This document shows, one piece after another, positions 11,381-23,292 of a stretch of 35,162 nucleotides of DNA (positions are counted from its first letter, which is position 1; every line of letters begins with the position of its first letter). The notes beneath the pieces are model-generated. The model saw nothing but the letters and a program-made list of their open reading frames with translations, was not told the DNA's origin and did no database searches. This DNA comes from Chromera velia. Taxonomy: Eukaryota > Sar > Chromeraceae. The position numbers and the translations under genes were made by a program. The stretch lies in assembly GCA_018398765.1 (NCBI GenBank), contig JAHBMJ010000913.1, forward strand, positions 3,085 through 38,246, in the 5' to 3' direction.

Positions 11381-11704
11381 GGCCCTTTTCTGGGCCACGC
11401 CGCCGGAGCGCCGCGTATTGATGCCCGTCTACCGATACAGATGCAACATGCATGCGATGAAGATTGCATGCATACATCTGATCATTATATGCCGTCTCCA
11501 CTGAGGTCTTTTTTTCACGCTCCTGTTATGATCTCTACTGTCAGTGAGAGAGGTCAAGAAGAAAAATGAAAGTCCAAACCCCTATCTGGAAGACTTATCC
11601 GGCAGATCCCGAGCTTTAGAGCCCTAAAGGAGCCAATTTTTTTCTTTTGCGGCCGCCCTGAAGCTGGGCAGGGGGGATTGCGGCTTCGCTGCCTATAAGC
11701 AACA

Positions 11705-12613
11705 ATGTGCACACTTCCTCCTTTGTTAATTGAGATCTGGAGGTCGATTCAAAAGGAAGCAGAGGCTGTGTGGATAGACAGAGCACTTCTTGTGCAAGTG
11801 TTAGAAGAGAGAAATGAGAAGTTTGCTTGTAGGAAAGTGAAAGCGGGAGACTTTGTGCCGTATGTCATTACAGGCACCACTGACGAGGGGACTTTCAGAG
11901 TGTGGGCAGGGTTGCAGAAAGCGGGCCCCCGAGATGGGGAGAAGAGGGCTTACACGATTGCTGAGCATCGCGTGTGGGGGATTCCCGGCCGACACAATTT
12001 TAAATTTCATTTCTCTGCAGAATGGGGGACAGATTGGGTAAAATGCATGAAGAGAGAGACAGTCCGTCTCTATGTGGTGGATGTTGTTAAGACAGAGGAA
12101 GCAGGGTTGAAGGCAGAAACGGATTGGGCACTTGGATTGACAGCTGCTCTCTGGGGTGAGGGAATAGTGACCAAGGCACGGCCTCAGTTAAAGCATACGC
12201 CAGTGAAAGGATCTTTTTTCAGCAAGTTTCACAGCGGGGAGACAGAACTACACACAGTGGAAACCCTTCTTCGAGTCTGGGGTCCTGAATGGAGGGATCT
12301 CTTGATAGATGAGCAAGGTGTGTGGATGGGAGAGCTGAAACTCTTATGGTTGCACGTAAAAGCCTTGTGTTTTAAATGCGAAGGCCCCCTTAGAGTCTGC
12401 GGGGGAGTCCGGAGATGCAACAGAATGCTTCCTTCCGCTGAGACTGAACCTTCCAGGCCGGCTCATCGCCCTGTCACGCAGTGTGAAATCTGTCGTGCAA
12501 ACCCCGCACACCCCCCTTGCTTTGGAGATGAGCGGTGCACCCAGGGAGAGAACAGAGAAATCAGACTTTGTGTCACAAATTGCAAGGAAAGAAAAGTTTC
12601 ATGTCAATGTTAA
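11705..12613 (+). CDS. Intronless 302-aa ORF of the TIR element, Cys-rich C-terminus
   Basis: This is the only long uninterrupted ORF in the window without introns, and it lies centrally between the inverted repeats. I do not recognise the family. Residues 1-215 are Trp-rich and mixed alpha/beta in appearance (RVWGPEWRDLL at ~190-200). The C-terminal 80 residues carry 12 cysteines in C-x2-C pairs (222/225, 260/263) plus single Cys at 232, 238, 272, 278, 289, 293, 300 and 302, suggesting zinc binding. No DDE/D catalytic triad or RNase H-like pattern is evident by eye, so it may be an accessory or captured gene, or a truncated transposase. The start ATG at 11705 follows a TATA-like tgcctataagcaaca. 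TAA is at 12611-12613. It could be a captured host gene, a DNA-binding protein of the element, or a relict. Confidence 0.6.
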   Translation: MCTLPPLLIEIWRSIQKEAEAVWIDRALLVQVLEERNEKFACRKVKAGDFVPYVITGTTDEGTFRVWAGLQKAGPRDGEKRAYTIAEHRVWGIPGRHNFKFHFSAEWGTDWVKCMKRETVRLYVVDVVKTEEAGLKAETDWALGLTAALWGEGIVTKARPQLKHTPVKGSFFSKFHSGETELHTVETLLRVWGPEWRDLLIDEQGVWMGELKLLWLHVKALCFKCEGPLRVCGGVRRCNRMLPSAETEPSRPAHRPVTQCEICRANPAHPPCFGDERCTQGENREIRLCVTNCKERKVSCQC

Positions 12614-12705
12614 ATGACAGTAAATGATTTGAAAAGTAAATTTTCTTCAGGACTAGATTTCTTTAAAGTTGAATGCATCTATAATTTATTTTTTATAAAA
12701 ATGCA

Positions 12706-12727
12706 CACAAATTAATGTCCAGGGTAT
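12706..12727 (-). repeat. Right terminal inverted repeat
   Basis: A 22 bp perfect complement of 11359-11380, reading cacaaattaatgtccagggt then at. It is followed by the CCGC direct repeat. Confidence 0.88.
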
Positions 12728-12731
12728 CCGC

Positions 12732-13331
12732 CTCGCCTTTCATGCAACAGAAGAAAATTATGCAACACATGCATGCATTGCATGCCTGCACAAGAAGGTG
12801 TCATTTCTCTGGCTGTCAAGCAGCTCGTGTGGACAGGCAGTAAAAAGAATCAATCACTCATGCATCTTCTCTGAGAGGACCTCGTTGTGCTTGTAATTGG
12901 TGAAAGGTTTGAGCCTCCTTCGTGCTCTACAGGTGACGGAACAACAGTTCACCCTGAACAACGCGCAACGGCAATTCGCATGCACTGGACTGTATATACG
13001 TATGCGTATATGTGAATGCGACTGACAAAACGAGCAGAGGGACTCGGATACCTCGGTCTCACGCATCATTGCGTGTCTTGAGTTGTTCCGACGATGTTTC
13101 CATCCGTCTATGACCCGTTTCTCTCTTCAAGCGTTCAGCATCAGCGTGTTTGGGGACTCATCTCTGTCAGCGAGTTATCTGCCCGAACGGCCATTTGCGA
13201 TCACCATAAATAGACAGGCAGGTACCCGCAATCAGAAGCAGATCAAAAGAGTGTCTCTCTGAGCCCCCATCTCTGCTCTTCACTCTCCTTATCCACCCCC
13301 ACACCAGTGAACACGTATATCTAACCAGCTC
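12732..13331. promoter_or_regulatory. Upstream region of the 13332-21683 gene
   Basis: About 600 bp between the mobile element and the next start codon. TGCATGCA-type motifs at 12768-12787 and an alternating tatatacgtatgcgtatat stretch at 12990-13010 are visible. No core promoter can be fixed. No ORF is supported. Confidence 0.3.
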
Positions 13332-16300
13332 ATGAAGCGTGGGAGCCTTGTCTCGTCCTCCCCCTTCTCCGGGGCTTCCAAGTTTCCCCCCACCTTCTCC
13401 AGCTCCCGCACCGGTCTGGGGGCAGATGGCATTAAATCGGCCCAGTCCCAGGCCCTCCAGCAGCGCCGCCGGAGTTCCCTCCTCCACTCCAACGCAAAAA
13501 GCCTCGACGACCTCGCCAAGGCCATCGAAGACGTTCCGGAGCTCGGCAGAAGAAAGGTGGGGTTATATATATGTACAAATACATGCCTCTATGCGTGCAT
13601 TTTTACGAGTACGTGTGGAGCAGATGAATGCACAGACGGAATGAACAAACGGGTTTCCTCACCTCTGACATGTGTGTGTGTGTGTATGTGTACGTCTGAA
13701 ATACGTACACGTGTGAATGCACTTCAGGTCACAGAGGAGGACCTGAAGCAGCAGGCCCGTCTCCTCACCCCTGTCGGGTACTCCGTCCACTCTCGGAGTT
13801 GCGTTGCCCTCCCCACCTGCCCCCCGTCTGCCCAGGGGGGCCTCAGACAGTCAAGAGGACCCCTCAGGCCCCAGAGCTTTCGGACAGATGTGGTCTCGTC
13901 ATCGCAAGGGAGGGCAGGGGGGCAGTCAGCAGAGGCGGAGACGGAGACCGTGGGTGTCTCTATGCTTATGAGAGGGGCCTCGAGGGAAAGAGGGGGGACC
14001 GGGCCGACGTCCACCCCCTTCCGGGATCTCTCCACGAGAGGGGACCCCTCCTCGAGACTAGGCACGGCTGTGTCCATGACTAGGCCTGGTCTGCCCTCCC
14101 AGGGGTCCAGTAGACCTAGAACCAGATTCGTACTACCCTCTCTAGACCCCCACCCCTGGGGAGGGCCCTCTGCCTTCTCTCGTTCCTCCACTCAGCAGGG
14201 GGGGGCAGGGAGGAGGGGAGTGCATAGGAGGGAGGGTCTATTTGAGAGTCCATCGGGTGGGGAGTCGAGGGAGAGGGTGGCCTTGCCGTCTCCTGGGGGT
14301 AGACAGTCGGGAAGGAGACGGACGTGGGAGTTGCAGGATGCCTCCAGGAGGGCAAAGGAAATTTCGGGTCTGGAGGCTGTGGACGGTCTGGCTGCACGGA
14401 GGGCTCAGGAGAAGGAGCTGTCGAATGAATACCAATTCCTTAAGAGACAACCGACGTCCACTCTGCATTCCCTTCTTCTTAGCTCGGAAGAAAAAGAGAA
14501 GGAGACGCTGACAGGATCTTCGGAGACGGCATCGAGTAGCTCGGCCCATGGGGGGGGGATAGAGGGGGTAGGGAATTCGAGTTTGAGAAGGCATGGGAAG
14601 GAGAGTCCGTCGCAGTCGCCTGCGTCCAGGCAGAAGGAGAGGGAGGCCGACAGGTGGTTGGAACTTGTTCGAAATTTGCGTGCAAAGAATGAAAAGCAGA
14701 AAAGAAATGCCGAGAAAAGGAGAAAGAAGCAACAGAAGAGTTTGTACAAAAGCCTTCCGAAGCCCAGTGAGGTGGGTTTTGACCTGACCCTCGCTGCCCG
14801 TTTTGAGAATTCCCGCATTGCTGCTCTAGACGATCAAGTGGGAACAGAAATCCAAAGAAAGAGCAGAATAGACAGAGTGAGAGCGGGGGGTGCAGCGGAC
14901 GAATCGTTGGAGTTCCGAGAGACCCAAAGTGCAGTTGTGACATCATTAGAGCGGGCAGAAAAGGCCGTGGAGAGCATGGACGAGGCGTTCAGATATCCCG
15001 AAATTTCATGGGGATTTGAAGACTTGCTGGAGGGGATCCCGACTCGAAGAGGATCCCAACTGGACGTCGAGGACTCGGGACAGTCAGGAGGGGCAGGGGA
15101 GGGGTCGCCTTTCGGATCGAAGAGGAGAGGGAGTGAGCAGACTGTGTTGGATGCAGCCAGCCGGGTGGCATTGAAGATCAAAAACTTCCGGGAACAGGCC
15201 GAGCTAGATCCCCACATGGACCCGGAGGCCTGGAACAAAAGCATTGACAGCATCTTGCCGAGAGACAGGCCTGTGCCGACACATCAACTGGAGGGCTCAA
15301 AAGATCTGGTCAGCTTCTCAAGGGAGGGCATGAACCTAGTTGGTCTTGTTGTTGTTGGGATTGTGTTTTGTTTCGTTGTATGATGTTTCGATAGGGACCT
15401 GAGGTTGGTTTCTTGTTCGGCTGAAGTGCTCAGTGGGGGGGATTGTGTATAGTGAACGTGTTGATCATCATGTTTGCTTGTTTGTTGTTCAGACCCAGAA
15501 CAAAGAAAAAGAAGAAAAATATCGGTCGCACAGAACGAAACTTAACAGAGCGATTCTGGAGGACAGCGGAAGGACCGACTTTATTGATTCATTGGTCGAT
15601 CGATGAACTCTTGAACGAACAGAAGAGGACTCACATTTTGTCATATGCATCTATCTATTTGAAAGACAAATCTTGGAGGGAAAGGAAGGAAACCAAAAAC
15701 AAAATTTATTGGACGAAAATCTCCCGCAGACGAGGGACGCACGTGTCGCACCGACAGCAAATGCAGAGAGGATTGTTGACTTGAACAAACTTCGAATGCG
15801 TCTGTTCTTCCCGGGTCGGTCGGTGGGTCCATCGGTCGGTTGGGTTCTTTTCATCTGATGGATTTTTTGAAATCAGAGACTTTCTTGTTTTCGCTTCTGT
15901 CTCTGTCTCTGTCTGTTTTTTCAATGTGGTTGTTCCTCTCATTGCCTTACTTGTCTCCTGGCTTTCCTTTTTTCTGGTCAGTTACATCTTTTGGTCGCTT
16001 TCTCTCTTTTTGGAGTCCCTATTCCCTTTTCTACTTGGTCCGTTTTCTTTTTTTCTGTTCTTTTATTTTCTCTTCTTGTCAATCCCCTTTCCTTTCCGTG
16101 TGCTTTTGTTCTCTCTCCAAATCATTGTCTCTCATGATGCTCTGGTTTCTTTTGGCATCCTTTCGATACACCCACTGCATCAAAAGAATAGGAAAACACG
16201 AGGGTTTCTCAAAATGAGGATAAGATCATGTATCAGGATCTGATTCTGGCTGCTCGCTCTCCCTCCCTCCTCATGTACTGTGCAGGTCTGGGTGCGACGA

Positions 16301-16565
16301 ATCTGGACCTTCTTCTGAAGCAGTGGTCTCTCCTCCCCGTCTCCCAGAGGACGGCGTTCTCCATGGGGGGGCAGATGCTCGACTTCATGCAGACACAGGC
16401 GGGGGGCACAAGGAGCAACGCTCTGGCAGCAGCCTTCAGGACTGTGAAGGGCACAGGCGTCAACTTTTTGAAGAGAAACAGAAGCGCCCCCGTGTTGCGG
16501 TCCTTCTGTCCTGAGGAGCAACGGGAGAGGCTATTCAGGTCAGATTCGACTGATGGATGCATGGG

Positions 16566-16622
<57 letters not shown>

Positions 16623-16822
16623 TAATCTAGGCAGGAACGTACGGATTTGGGTATGGGGATGGGGGCGTGTGGGTGTGTGTAGAACTTTTTTTCACTTTCC
16701 CCCGATTTCCGTTTTTCCTCTTTTCCTGCCCTACTGAGCGTCTCTGTGGAGGCTTTCTAACCCGACTCCAAATTCTCCCCTTTCTCCCGACACTGCCTTG
16801 CCTACCCTTCTCTCTCTGTCTC

Positions 16823-16861
<39 letters not shown>

Positions 16862-17128
16862 AGGAGCGCCTCTATCAGACAACTGAAGCAAAACGAGGCG
16901 TACCTCGCCCGTATGTACAAGAAGTTGGTGAGACGCGCGTGCGTGCGCAAAGCAATCGGCCTCCTGGAGCTGCACAGACACACACAGTGCCTGAGAAGGA
17001 TGGAGCAATACTATCTGTCTCATAGAGGGAGAGGGGGGGCGTCGTCTTTTTTCTCGTCGTCCGCTCCAAACTCTCAGAACGACTTTCTCCAGGTCAGATG
17101 GGCTCTCTCTCTCTCTCTCTCTGTTCGT

Positions 17129-17166
<38 letters not shown>

Positions 17167-18463
17167 GTGTGACAATCTCGGAGTGGTATTCCTCAGAATG
17201 CCTCAGAGTGACAATCTCGGAAACGTTCTGTGTGTGGTGTTCTTGTCCATGGTCTTTCTTCGTAGAGAATCAGACGCGCCAGTTCAACGACATAAGAAAA
17301 AACGACCCTTTGACTCCCCCTTTTTCCTTCCTCCCCTTCTTCCTTGCAGAACTCCCCGTCGTCTGCGTTGAACAACGAGGGCGCGGTGACTGCTGACGGC
17401 TCCCCCCGACGGGAGGCCGTGAAGATGCGGAGAATCAAAGAGCAACACAAACTCATCGAGGCCACCTCTCCGCAGGCCTCCAAGGAGAGGGATGCAGAGA
17501 AGGACAAGAGCAAACTGGCACTTGTAGCAAACAATCAACAGAAGCCAATCAGAAAAGCGGAACAGGTCAGAAAAGTCAAAGACTGCGCAGAAAAGCAACA
17601 AAAGACAGGTCAAAGTCCGATTTCGTTCCAGACATGCATGGACACACACAAATATCCATAGACAAGAAGGACAAAGGAAGCAAGGTCCTGTTCCGCTCGC
17701 ACTGCCAATCGATTGTAGCAATTGAACGAAGCATAACCGGGGTCCTTTACCCTTCCATCTACATCCCGTCTGCTTCTCTCTCTCTCACTTTCATTCCCGC
17801 TCTTGCACCCCCTCACAAAGTCGAGTGTACCCACTGCCTTGCCTGCCTGCCTGCCTGCCTGCACCCTGATCTCAACCCCCCCTTATCGTGTGCAGGTGAA
17901 TATGCCCCGCGAGGCCTCCACAAGAGGTGACTGGGACTTTGAGCCTCGAAATTGGAGGGCTGCAAGGGCGCTGCACCTCACAATTCCACAGGTAGGTAGA
18001 ACAGGCAGATCGATAGGATCGAGTGCGTGCTTGTGCCAACAAATGTGTAGAAAGAAACAGAAACGGTTTTCACTCTATTTTCCCTATTTTTCATGTCTTA
18101 ATACAGAGAGCGATTATAGAGAAGAGATAGACTGAGTCTTTCGGTTTTTGGTCGTGTTTCCCCTCTGCCACTATTGTTGCTCCCTTGGCCGACTTACTTC
18201 CTTGTCGGACCCGAAGCAGTGATATCTCTCTCATGCTGGTAGTGTTGCTCGATCCACAGGGAGGATGAATCCTGTCAGGCAGAATTAATGCAGGAGGGAG
18301 GGCAGGCTCTGACTGACGAGGTTTACTCTTCCATTCTTTCTCTCTGTCTTTTGTCGGGCCCCTTTGCTTTCTTTCCTTATCTCTTGCTTTCCATTTGTGC
18401 TGACTGTAACTGCAGGTGTACTGGTCCAATCGTATTCCTGAGAGTCTTCTGGTCAGTTGCTCC

Positions 18464-18500
<37 letters not shown>

Positions 18501-21500
18501 GCGCGCGTGTGTGTGTGTGTGTGTGTGTGGAAGTGAGTGAGTGAGTGTGCGTCTGGGGGTGCGATGATGGGCTCTGAAAGAGGACATCCATCCATGAATG
18601 AAACTGATTTTTTCACATGAGGACTGACCGGGCTAGCTCACCTGTTGGTCCGTACGCCTGATATCAGTTCCCTTGCCTGCGTGTGTCGTTGTGTATTCAC
18701 GCCTTTGTGTATGTGTTTTGATCTTGTTCTGCTCAACTGACCATGGACTGCAGGTGAGCACCGACTGGGTGGGTGCAGAAGACTTTGACTCCGATCTCTA
18801 CTCTGACGTGTACAGTGACGAGGAGGAAGAGGAAGATGAGGGGGAGTTGGAAGCCCCAGGGCAGAGGAGCAGAAGCAGGGCATTGAGGGGAAAGGGTTCA
18901 CGGCAGAGCGTGTGGGACCGGATTGTGAAGAACAAAAAGTCCAACTACTGCTTTGCATGTGAGGTCAGTAGATCGTATGGAGCGCTCCCTGAAAAGAATT
19001 CTGCATGAAAATGAATCCATAGAAGAACAAAAGGTCCAACTACTGCTTTGCATGCGAGGTCAGTAGATGGGCGGGATCGGGGGCGGTACCTTTCTTCGCT
19101 GGGTCGCCCTTCCTTTTTTGAATTGGTATCGCTAATATCACATTGAGCATGCAGGTTCCGTTCTGACAGCTAGTGGGATAAAAAAAAGAGTACAGAGAGA
19201 TAAACATAAAGAGACAGACAAACGAGACACCCCTCTCTTACTGCCTTAATTCTTTCAGGCAACAAATCCCGTGGATGTGCTCGTTCTGTCTCGGGGGTTC
19301 GACTCCGTGTTCTTCAATCCTCTGGCCTGGCTGAAGACTCTCATGATGGCCTCCTTTCTGAGTAAACTGTCGAAGGTGTGGGAGGAGGAGTGTAGAAGGC
19401 GGGACCTCGTCAGGTTCTTTCAATTGCAGGTGCGTTCGTGGGTCTGTTCAGTGGGTGGTCGGTCAGGTGTATGGCCGAAAGGGGGGGCTCCTCTTGCTTT
19501 TCTCGCATCTCTGTTTGTTTGTCTAAATTCGCAGGCTGTGAATCCGTCAGGCGATATCCCTCCAGAAAAAGGGCTGGTGACAAGATGAAAAAGATTCAGT
19601 GATAACGCTACAGACGTTGATTTGACATTCGCATTTTGGGTCAGCTTTTTCGCGTACCGGCATCGATCAATTCTCCTTGCTCTTTGACGCGTAAGATGTC
19701 CAACAAACTGAAGAATGAATATTCTGCATGCATGCGCATTTCGTCGATTCGTCTCTGCATGCAGGACCAACGTCTGCGGACAACGATGGACCCCCGTCTC
19801 CGTTTTCTTGCGAACATGAGGAAGTATCTTCTCCTTGTTGCCACCCGTTTCCTCTCCCGTCTCTCCAGAATCAGAAGGAGGGGGCAGGCCGCAGAGCTGC
19901 TCCTTCGATTCCTTCGCAATGCCACTCTCGACGACGCAATGCAGAAACGAGTGCGGAAGCTGATCGAAAAAGGAAACGTCATCAAGAGAGCTCTGTGGAC
20001 CTGGGTGCAGAGAAAGAAAACGATTCTGGACTACGCAAGTCAATGTTGGCACGCGGTGGAACTCCATTTGTTTCGATCCGACATGGCAGAAAAGTTGAAT
20101 GCTGCTCTGAATAAAAAGAGACAGGAGGAGAGAGATCGTAAAGCAGCAGCTCGGAGGGCAGCGAAGCACGCAGCTGCATTGGACGACCAGAAGAAGAAAG
20201 AGAAGGAGGCAGCCACCATGAAGCGAACCCCAAAGCTTCTCCTCTCACGTGCCATTGGTACTATTCAGGAGAGGAAGGTTGCTTTGCCAGAAGGATGCTC
20301 TCCCCTCGTCGGAGCTGCCAACGCTCTTCTGATGAAGGTCAAAAAAGGCTCTACCCCCAGCTCAGCATCCCACCATCCGAACACAAACGCAGGCACAGGA
20401 GCCACCACCAGAGGATCCCAAGTAGGCCACCAGAGACCTTCCTTCTCCCTCATTTCAAAGAGAAGGGGAGACAGGGGAGCGCTCTCACCCACAGCCTCCC
20501 CCCCCATATCGGGAGACTTTGGGGGTCCGACGTACTCCGCCCACGGGGACCCCCTCTCCCCCTCTCACCACAACGCCCCCCCCCCCCCNCCCCCCCCCCA
20601 CCAGGGTGGCTTCATCACCTGCCCCAACTGACGAAGTACAGAAACACCACACCCTCAAAGTACCTCCAGGGCCTCTCTAAATTCGGAAAGGCATTCCAGA
20701 CGTACAAACTCTTCGAGGGAGAAAAGGCAATCCCACCAGACGTCAGTCAGTCAGACAAGGTTCACTTTCCTCCTCTGCTAACTTCAAATAAAATCATTTT
20801 TCGTCTTCCCTCATCAGCCCGCCCCCATTTAATTGTGTTGACTCAAGTATGTGAAATGCCTTGCTGTTCTCTGCTGTTCCCTCGCAATTTGAGTTTCTCT
20901 GTCAAGGCCAGACATGCAGGCGGGTTTTGTTTTTTTTCCTCTATCCACCATCCACGCGCGTAAGATCTTTTCCGGTTCTTCTCTGATCGCCTCTTTTGGT
21001 TTCTCTCGACCAAAAAAACGAATGAAGTGGGCAGGCACCGGTCTGCTCCCCTGAGTAGATATCTCTCTCCGCATGTGTGAGCGAGCAAGAGGGGGGCGGG
21101 GGGAACGAAACATAAACAAACACACAAACGAACCGATCAAGAGATGGACAGAGATAGACAGACACATGCAGAAGCTGGAATTAAGGAAGAACGGCCGGCT
21201 GTACGTGTGGATGGCCATATACGGAAATGAATGCAGGTCAGAAAATACTACCTCGAGGAGCTTTGGCACTCTTTGGTTTTGAAGTTCGGTGAGGGTCTGG
21301 AGCAGCACTGGCTGGAGGTTTCCCAGTACAAAACTGACGAGAAGTCGATTGAGAATTTCCTTGAGGGGTTCGGCACAACCATCAAGAAGGCATTTGGACC
21401 AAGGGGGGCGCCGTTGATGAAGCCGAAGCCGAGGCCGAGGATGATCATCGCGTCCGAACAACAGATGTGCGATATGGTTGCAGACGCCCATATTTACTGG

Positions 21501-21683
21501 ACCGGTTTGTTGGCAGAGCGAGAGAGACAGGCACGGAGAGCCTCCCTGATCGCTGCCAGGAAACGCGGGGAGGCTCCCGAAGAGGGTGAGGGTGAAGGGG
21601 AGGGAGATAATCAGAAACAAGAAGGTGGAGAGAAAAAGGGTGGAGAAGCTGTAAGCGTAGAAAGGGTGGATCCGCCAAACTGA
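13332..21683 (+). CDS. Large uncharacterised charged, coiled-coil protein, 14 exons
   Basis: Exons: 13332-13556, 13728-15308, 15493-15594, 15730-15814, 16286-16538, 16864-17092, 17350-17565, 17896-17991, 18416-18451, 18754-18963, 19259-19429, 19765-20524, 20605-20741 and 21237-21683 (TGA). Phases agree throughout and give about 1515 aa. No family was recognised and there is no signal peptide. Exon 2 is Ser/Arg/Gly-rich, with a basic coiled coil at residues ~379-420 (EKQKRNAEKRRKKQQK). A second Lys/Glu/Ala-rich coil is at ~1178-1222 (RQEERDRKAAARRAAK). Exon 10 has an acidic run (DEEEEEDEGE). The C-terminus is Glu/Gly/Lys-rich. Trp-containing short exons (VYWSNRIPESLL, 12 codons) stand out. The composition would suit a cytoskeletal or scaffold protein, but that is only a guess. 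Exon 4 could instead begin at 15679. The 80 bp intron 20525-20604 with a poly-C tract containing an N is discussed as a finding; without it the frame breaks. Confidence 0.7.
16569..16622. repeat. (CA)n microsatellite
   Basis: A long CA run in the intron after the exon ending at 16538. A (CT)n run at 16805-16860 forms the polypyrimidine tract of the next acceptor. Confidence 0.9.
18468..18529. repeat. (CT)n / (GT)n microsatellite after the 12-codon exon
   Basis: CT and then GT runs fill the start of the intron following exon 18416-18451. Confidence 0.88.
18928..19068. repeat. Duplicated exon end plus donor (46 bp, two mismatches)
   Basis: Segment 18928-18973 (last 36 bp of exon 10 plus GTCAGTAGAT) recurs at 19023-19068 inside the following intron with two substitutions. 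The copy keeps an intact GTCAGT donor. Reading through from the real donor meets a stop at about 19008, so the second donor cannot simply extend the exon. Confidence 0.93.
20576..20599. repeat. Poly-C run containing an ambiguous base
   Basis: A 24-position C run with an N at 20589. It lies directly before an ACCAG acceptor and probably forms the pyrimidine tract of an 80 bp intron. The run length in the assembly is not reliable. Confidence 0.85.
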
Positions 21684-23292
21684 TCGAGTGTAGTCTGCTT
21701 TACAAAGAGTTACACACCTTTCATAATCCGTACAGTCTAGATAAAATATTTGGCTAATTTCAAAAAGTGTTTGACAAAATTTGTCAGCATACGTAGATTC
21801 ATACATACCCTAATATGATGGAGATGGTTTAGAGCTTTGGATCTCTCAAAAATAGGTTTGCATATCCAATTAAACCTGAAATTTGGAGCACCCTTGGAGT
21901 GACCCTCCTTATGTTTGATCTATAACTTACTAAGATGTTCTATCCAGCGTTCTTAGTGAAACTAAACGTGCTGATCATGTTTTTAACCTTTGCCGTTCGC
22001 AGAGGCGCACCTTTGCCGTTCATAGAGGCGACTTCTGGTAGAACGGCAACAGTGCTCTACCTAGAGCACCAATTAAATCACTATCACTATCACTAAGCTT
22101 TATATGATCATATTGTATCTAAAAAAAATGTTAGAGATGTTGGAGATTATAACATTATTATAATCTTTAAATTAAGATATCAAAATCTTTAATGATATTC
22201 AATTAGACTTGAATTAGTGACTTAAATAATTTCATACTCATTTTCATTAGAATAAATGTTTATGCACATATCGAGTCTCTTAAAAAATCATAGCAATTTT
22301 TTCTTTTTTTGCAGCAAATTCTGATGCATCTATCGGTTTTTCTCTCAAATGGTATAAGGACGACACGAATGACCAGAGTCGGACTCAGGACAAAAAAGAA
22401 GCGGCTACTCGAAAAACGGTTTAGGTCGACCGTCGACTTCGATGACAGCACTGGCATGCTTGTGTGTATACCCATGTCTCAAAGGACGGTAGCTCTAGCT
22501 ACGCTGAGCTACCGGAGTCCGCGCAGAATGAATGAAGCGCATATTCTTCCGCCCCTTCGGTTCGGATCGATTCCTTCCACGATATTCGTACATGAAATAG
22601 TTCGTCGCATCAAGAATGCATGCATGCATGCAGCCTTCAGTGAGACCCCGCATTGAAAACTTCTTTCACACGTAAGCTGGTTGAAACCCGACCCGCGCAT
22701 GCAGCTAATTGCCACACACGAGGCTGTAGTGTTCTTTCCGACTGGCCTGGTTGTTCATTTATGAACATTGAAGCTGACATACAGATGGTCAGATCTGTCC
22801 CACACCACGCACACACACACACGCCCAGGCTTGCTCTCTGACATGATGCGTGTTTGCATACAAGGGTCACTCACGCATGCGGGTAATCACGCAATGTACA
22901 AGCAGACCATGCGTGCACATCGATCCATGCAGACCCAATCATCCGTGCATGCGTGCATGCATGCTCATGCACGCAATGAAATGCGCCACTGCATGGCCTG
23001 AAACTCTCCTCATGCATGCACGCTTTCCTTCCTTTGCTTTCCTTCATTTCTGCCTTTCTGCCTGCCTGCCTTCCCGACTTATGAATACACTGAAGGCATA
23101 TGCATGCACACCTCCACCCGTCCATCTATCGTTTCAGAAAAGAGACTGAAGCTCTCCGTCGTTTGTCAACGATCGAAGAAGAAGAAAAAACGATTCCTTC
23201 TTTCCCTCTCCCTCCCCCTCTCTTTCAACTCACACCGAAGGGCAATAAGGACTCTCTCTCTCTCACTCTTTCTCTGTATGTGTCTCTGCGTG
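21684..23292. other. Convergent intergenic region between genes ending at 21683 and 23293
   Basis: The region is AT-rich from about 21700 to 22320, then GC-normal with many TGCATGCA motifs (22618-22632, 22950-22972, 23008-23020). A 23 bp direct repeat (acctttgccgttc...) lies at 21986-22031. A near-perfect palindrome, GTGCTCTA-cc-TAGAGCAC, sits at 22052-22069. No exon chain could be built. An acceptor-like tttttttgcag at about 22315 precedes an open frame to 22656, but no donor partner was found. Confidence 0.5.

Larger units (their letters stand above)
11355..12731. mobile_element. TIR-flanked 1.37 kb DNA element with 4 bp target-site duplication
   Basis: A perfect 22 bp inverted repeat (starting ATACCCTGGACATTAATTTG) occurs at 11359-11380 and, reversed, at 12706-12727. 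Both are flanked outside by CCGC (11355-11358 and 12728-12731), as expected for a 4 bp target-site duplication. The interior is 1.3 kb and holds a single long intronless ORF on the plus strand. The structure is that of a cut-and-paste DNA transposon or a non-autonomous derivative. I cannot assign a superfamily from the ends. Confidence 0.75.

Noticed and set aside
22309-22656. Acceptor-like tttttttgcag followed by a 115-codon open frame
   Set aside because: No donor partner or start could be found, and it lies beyond the stop of the plus-strand gene; probably chance.
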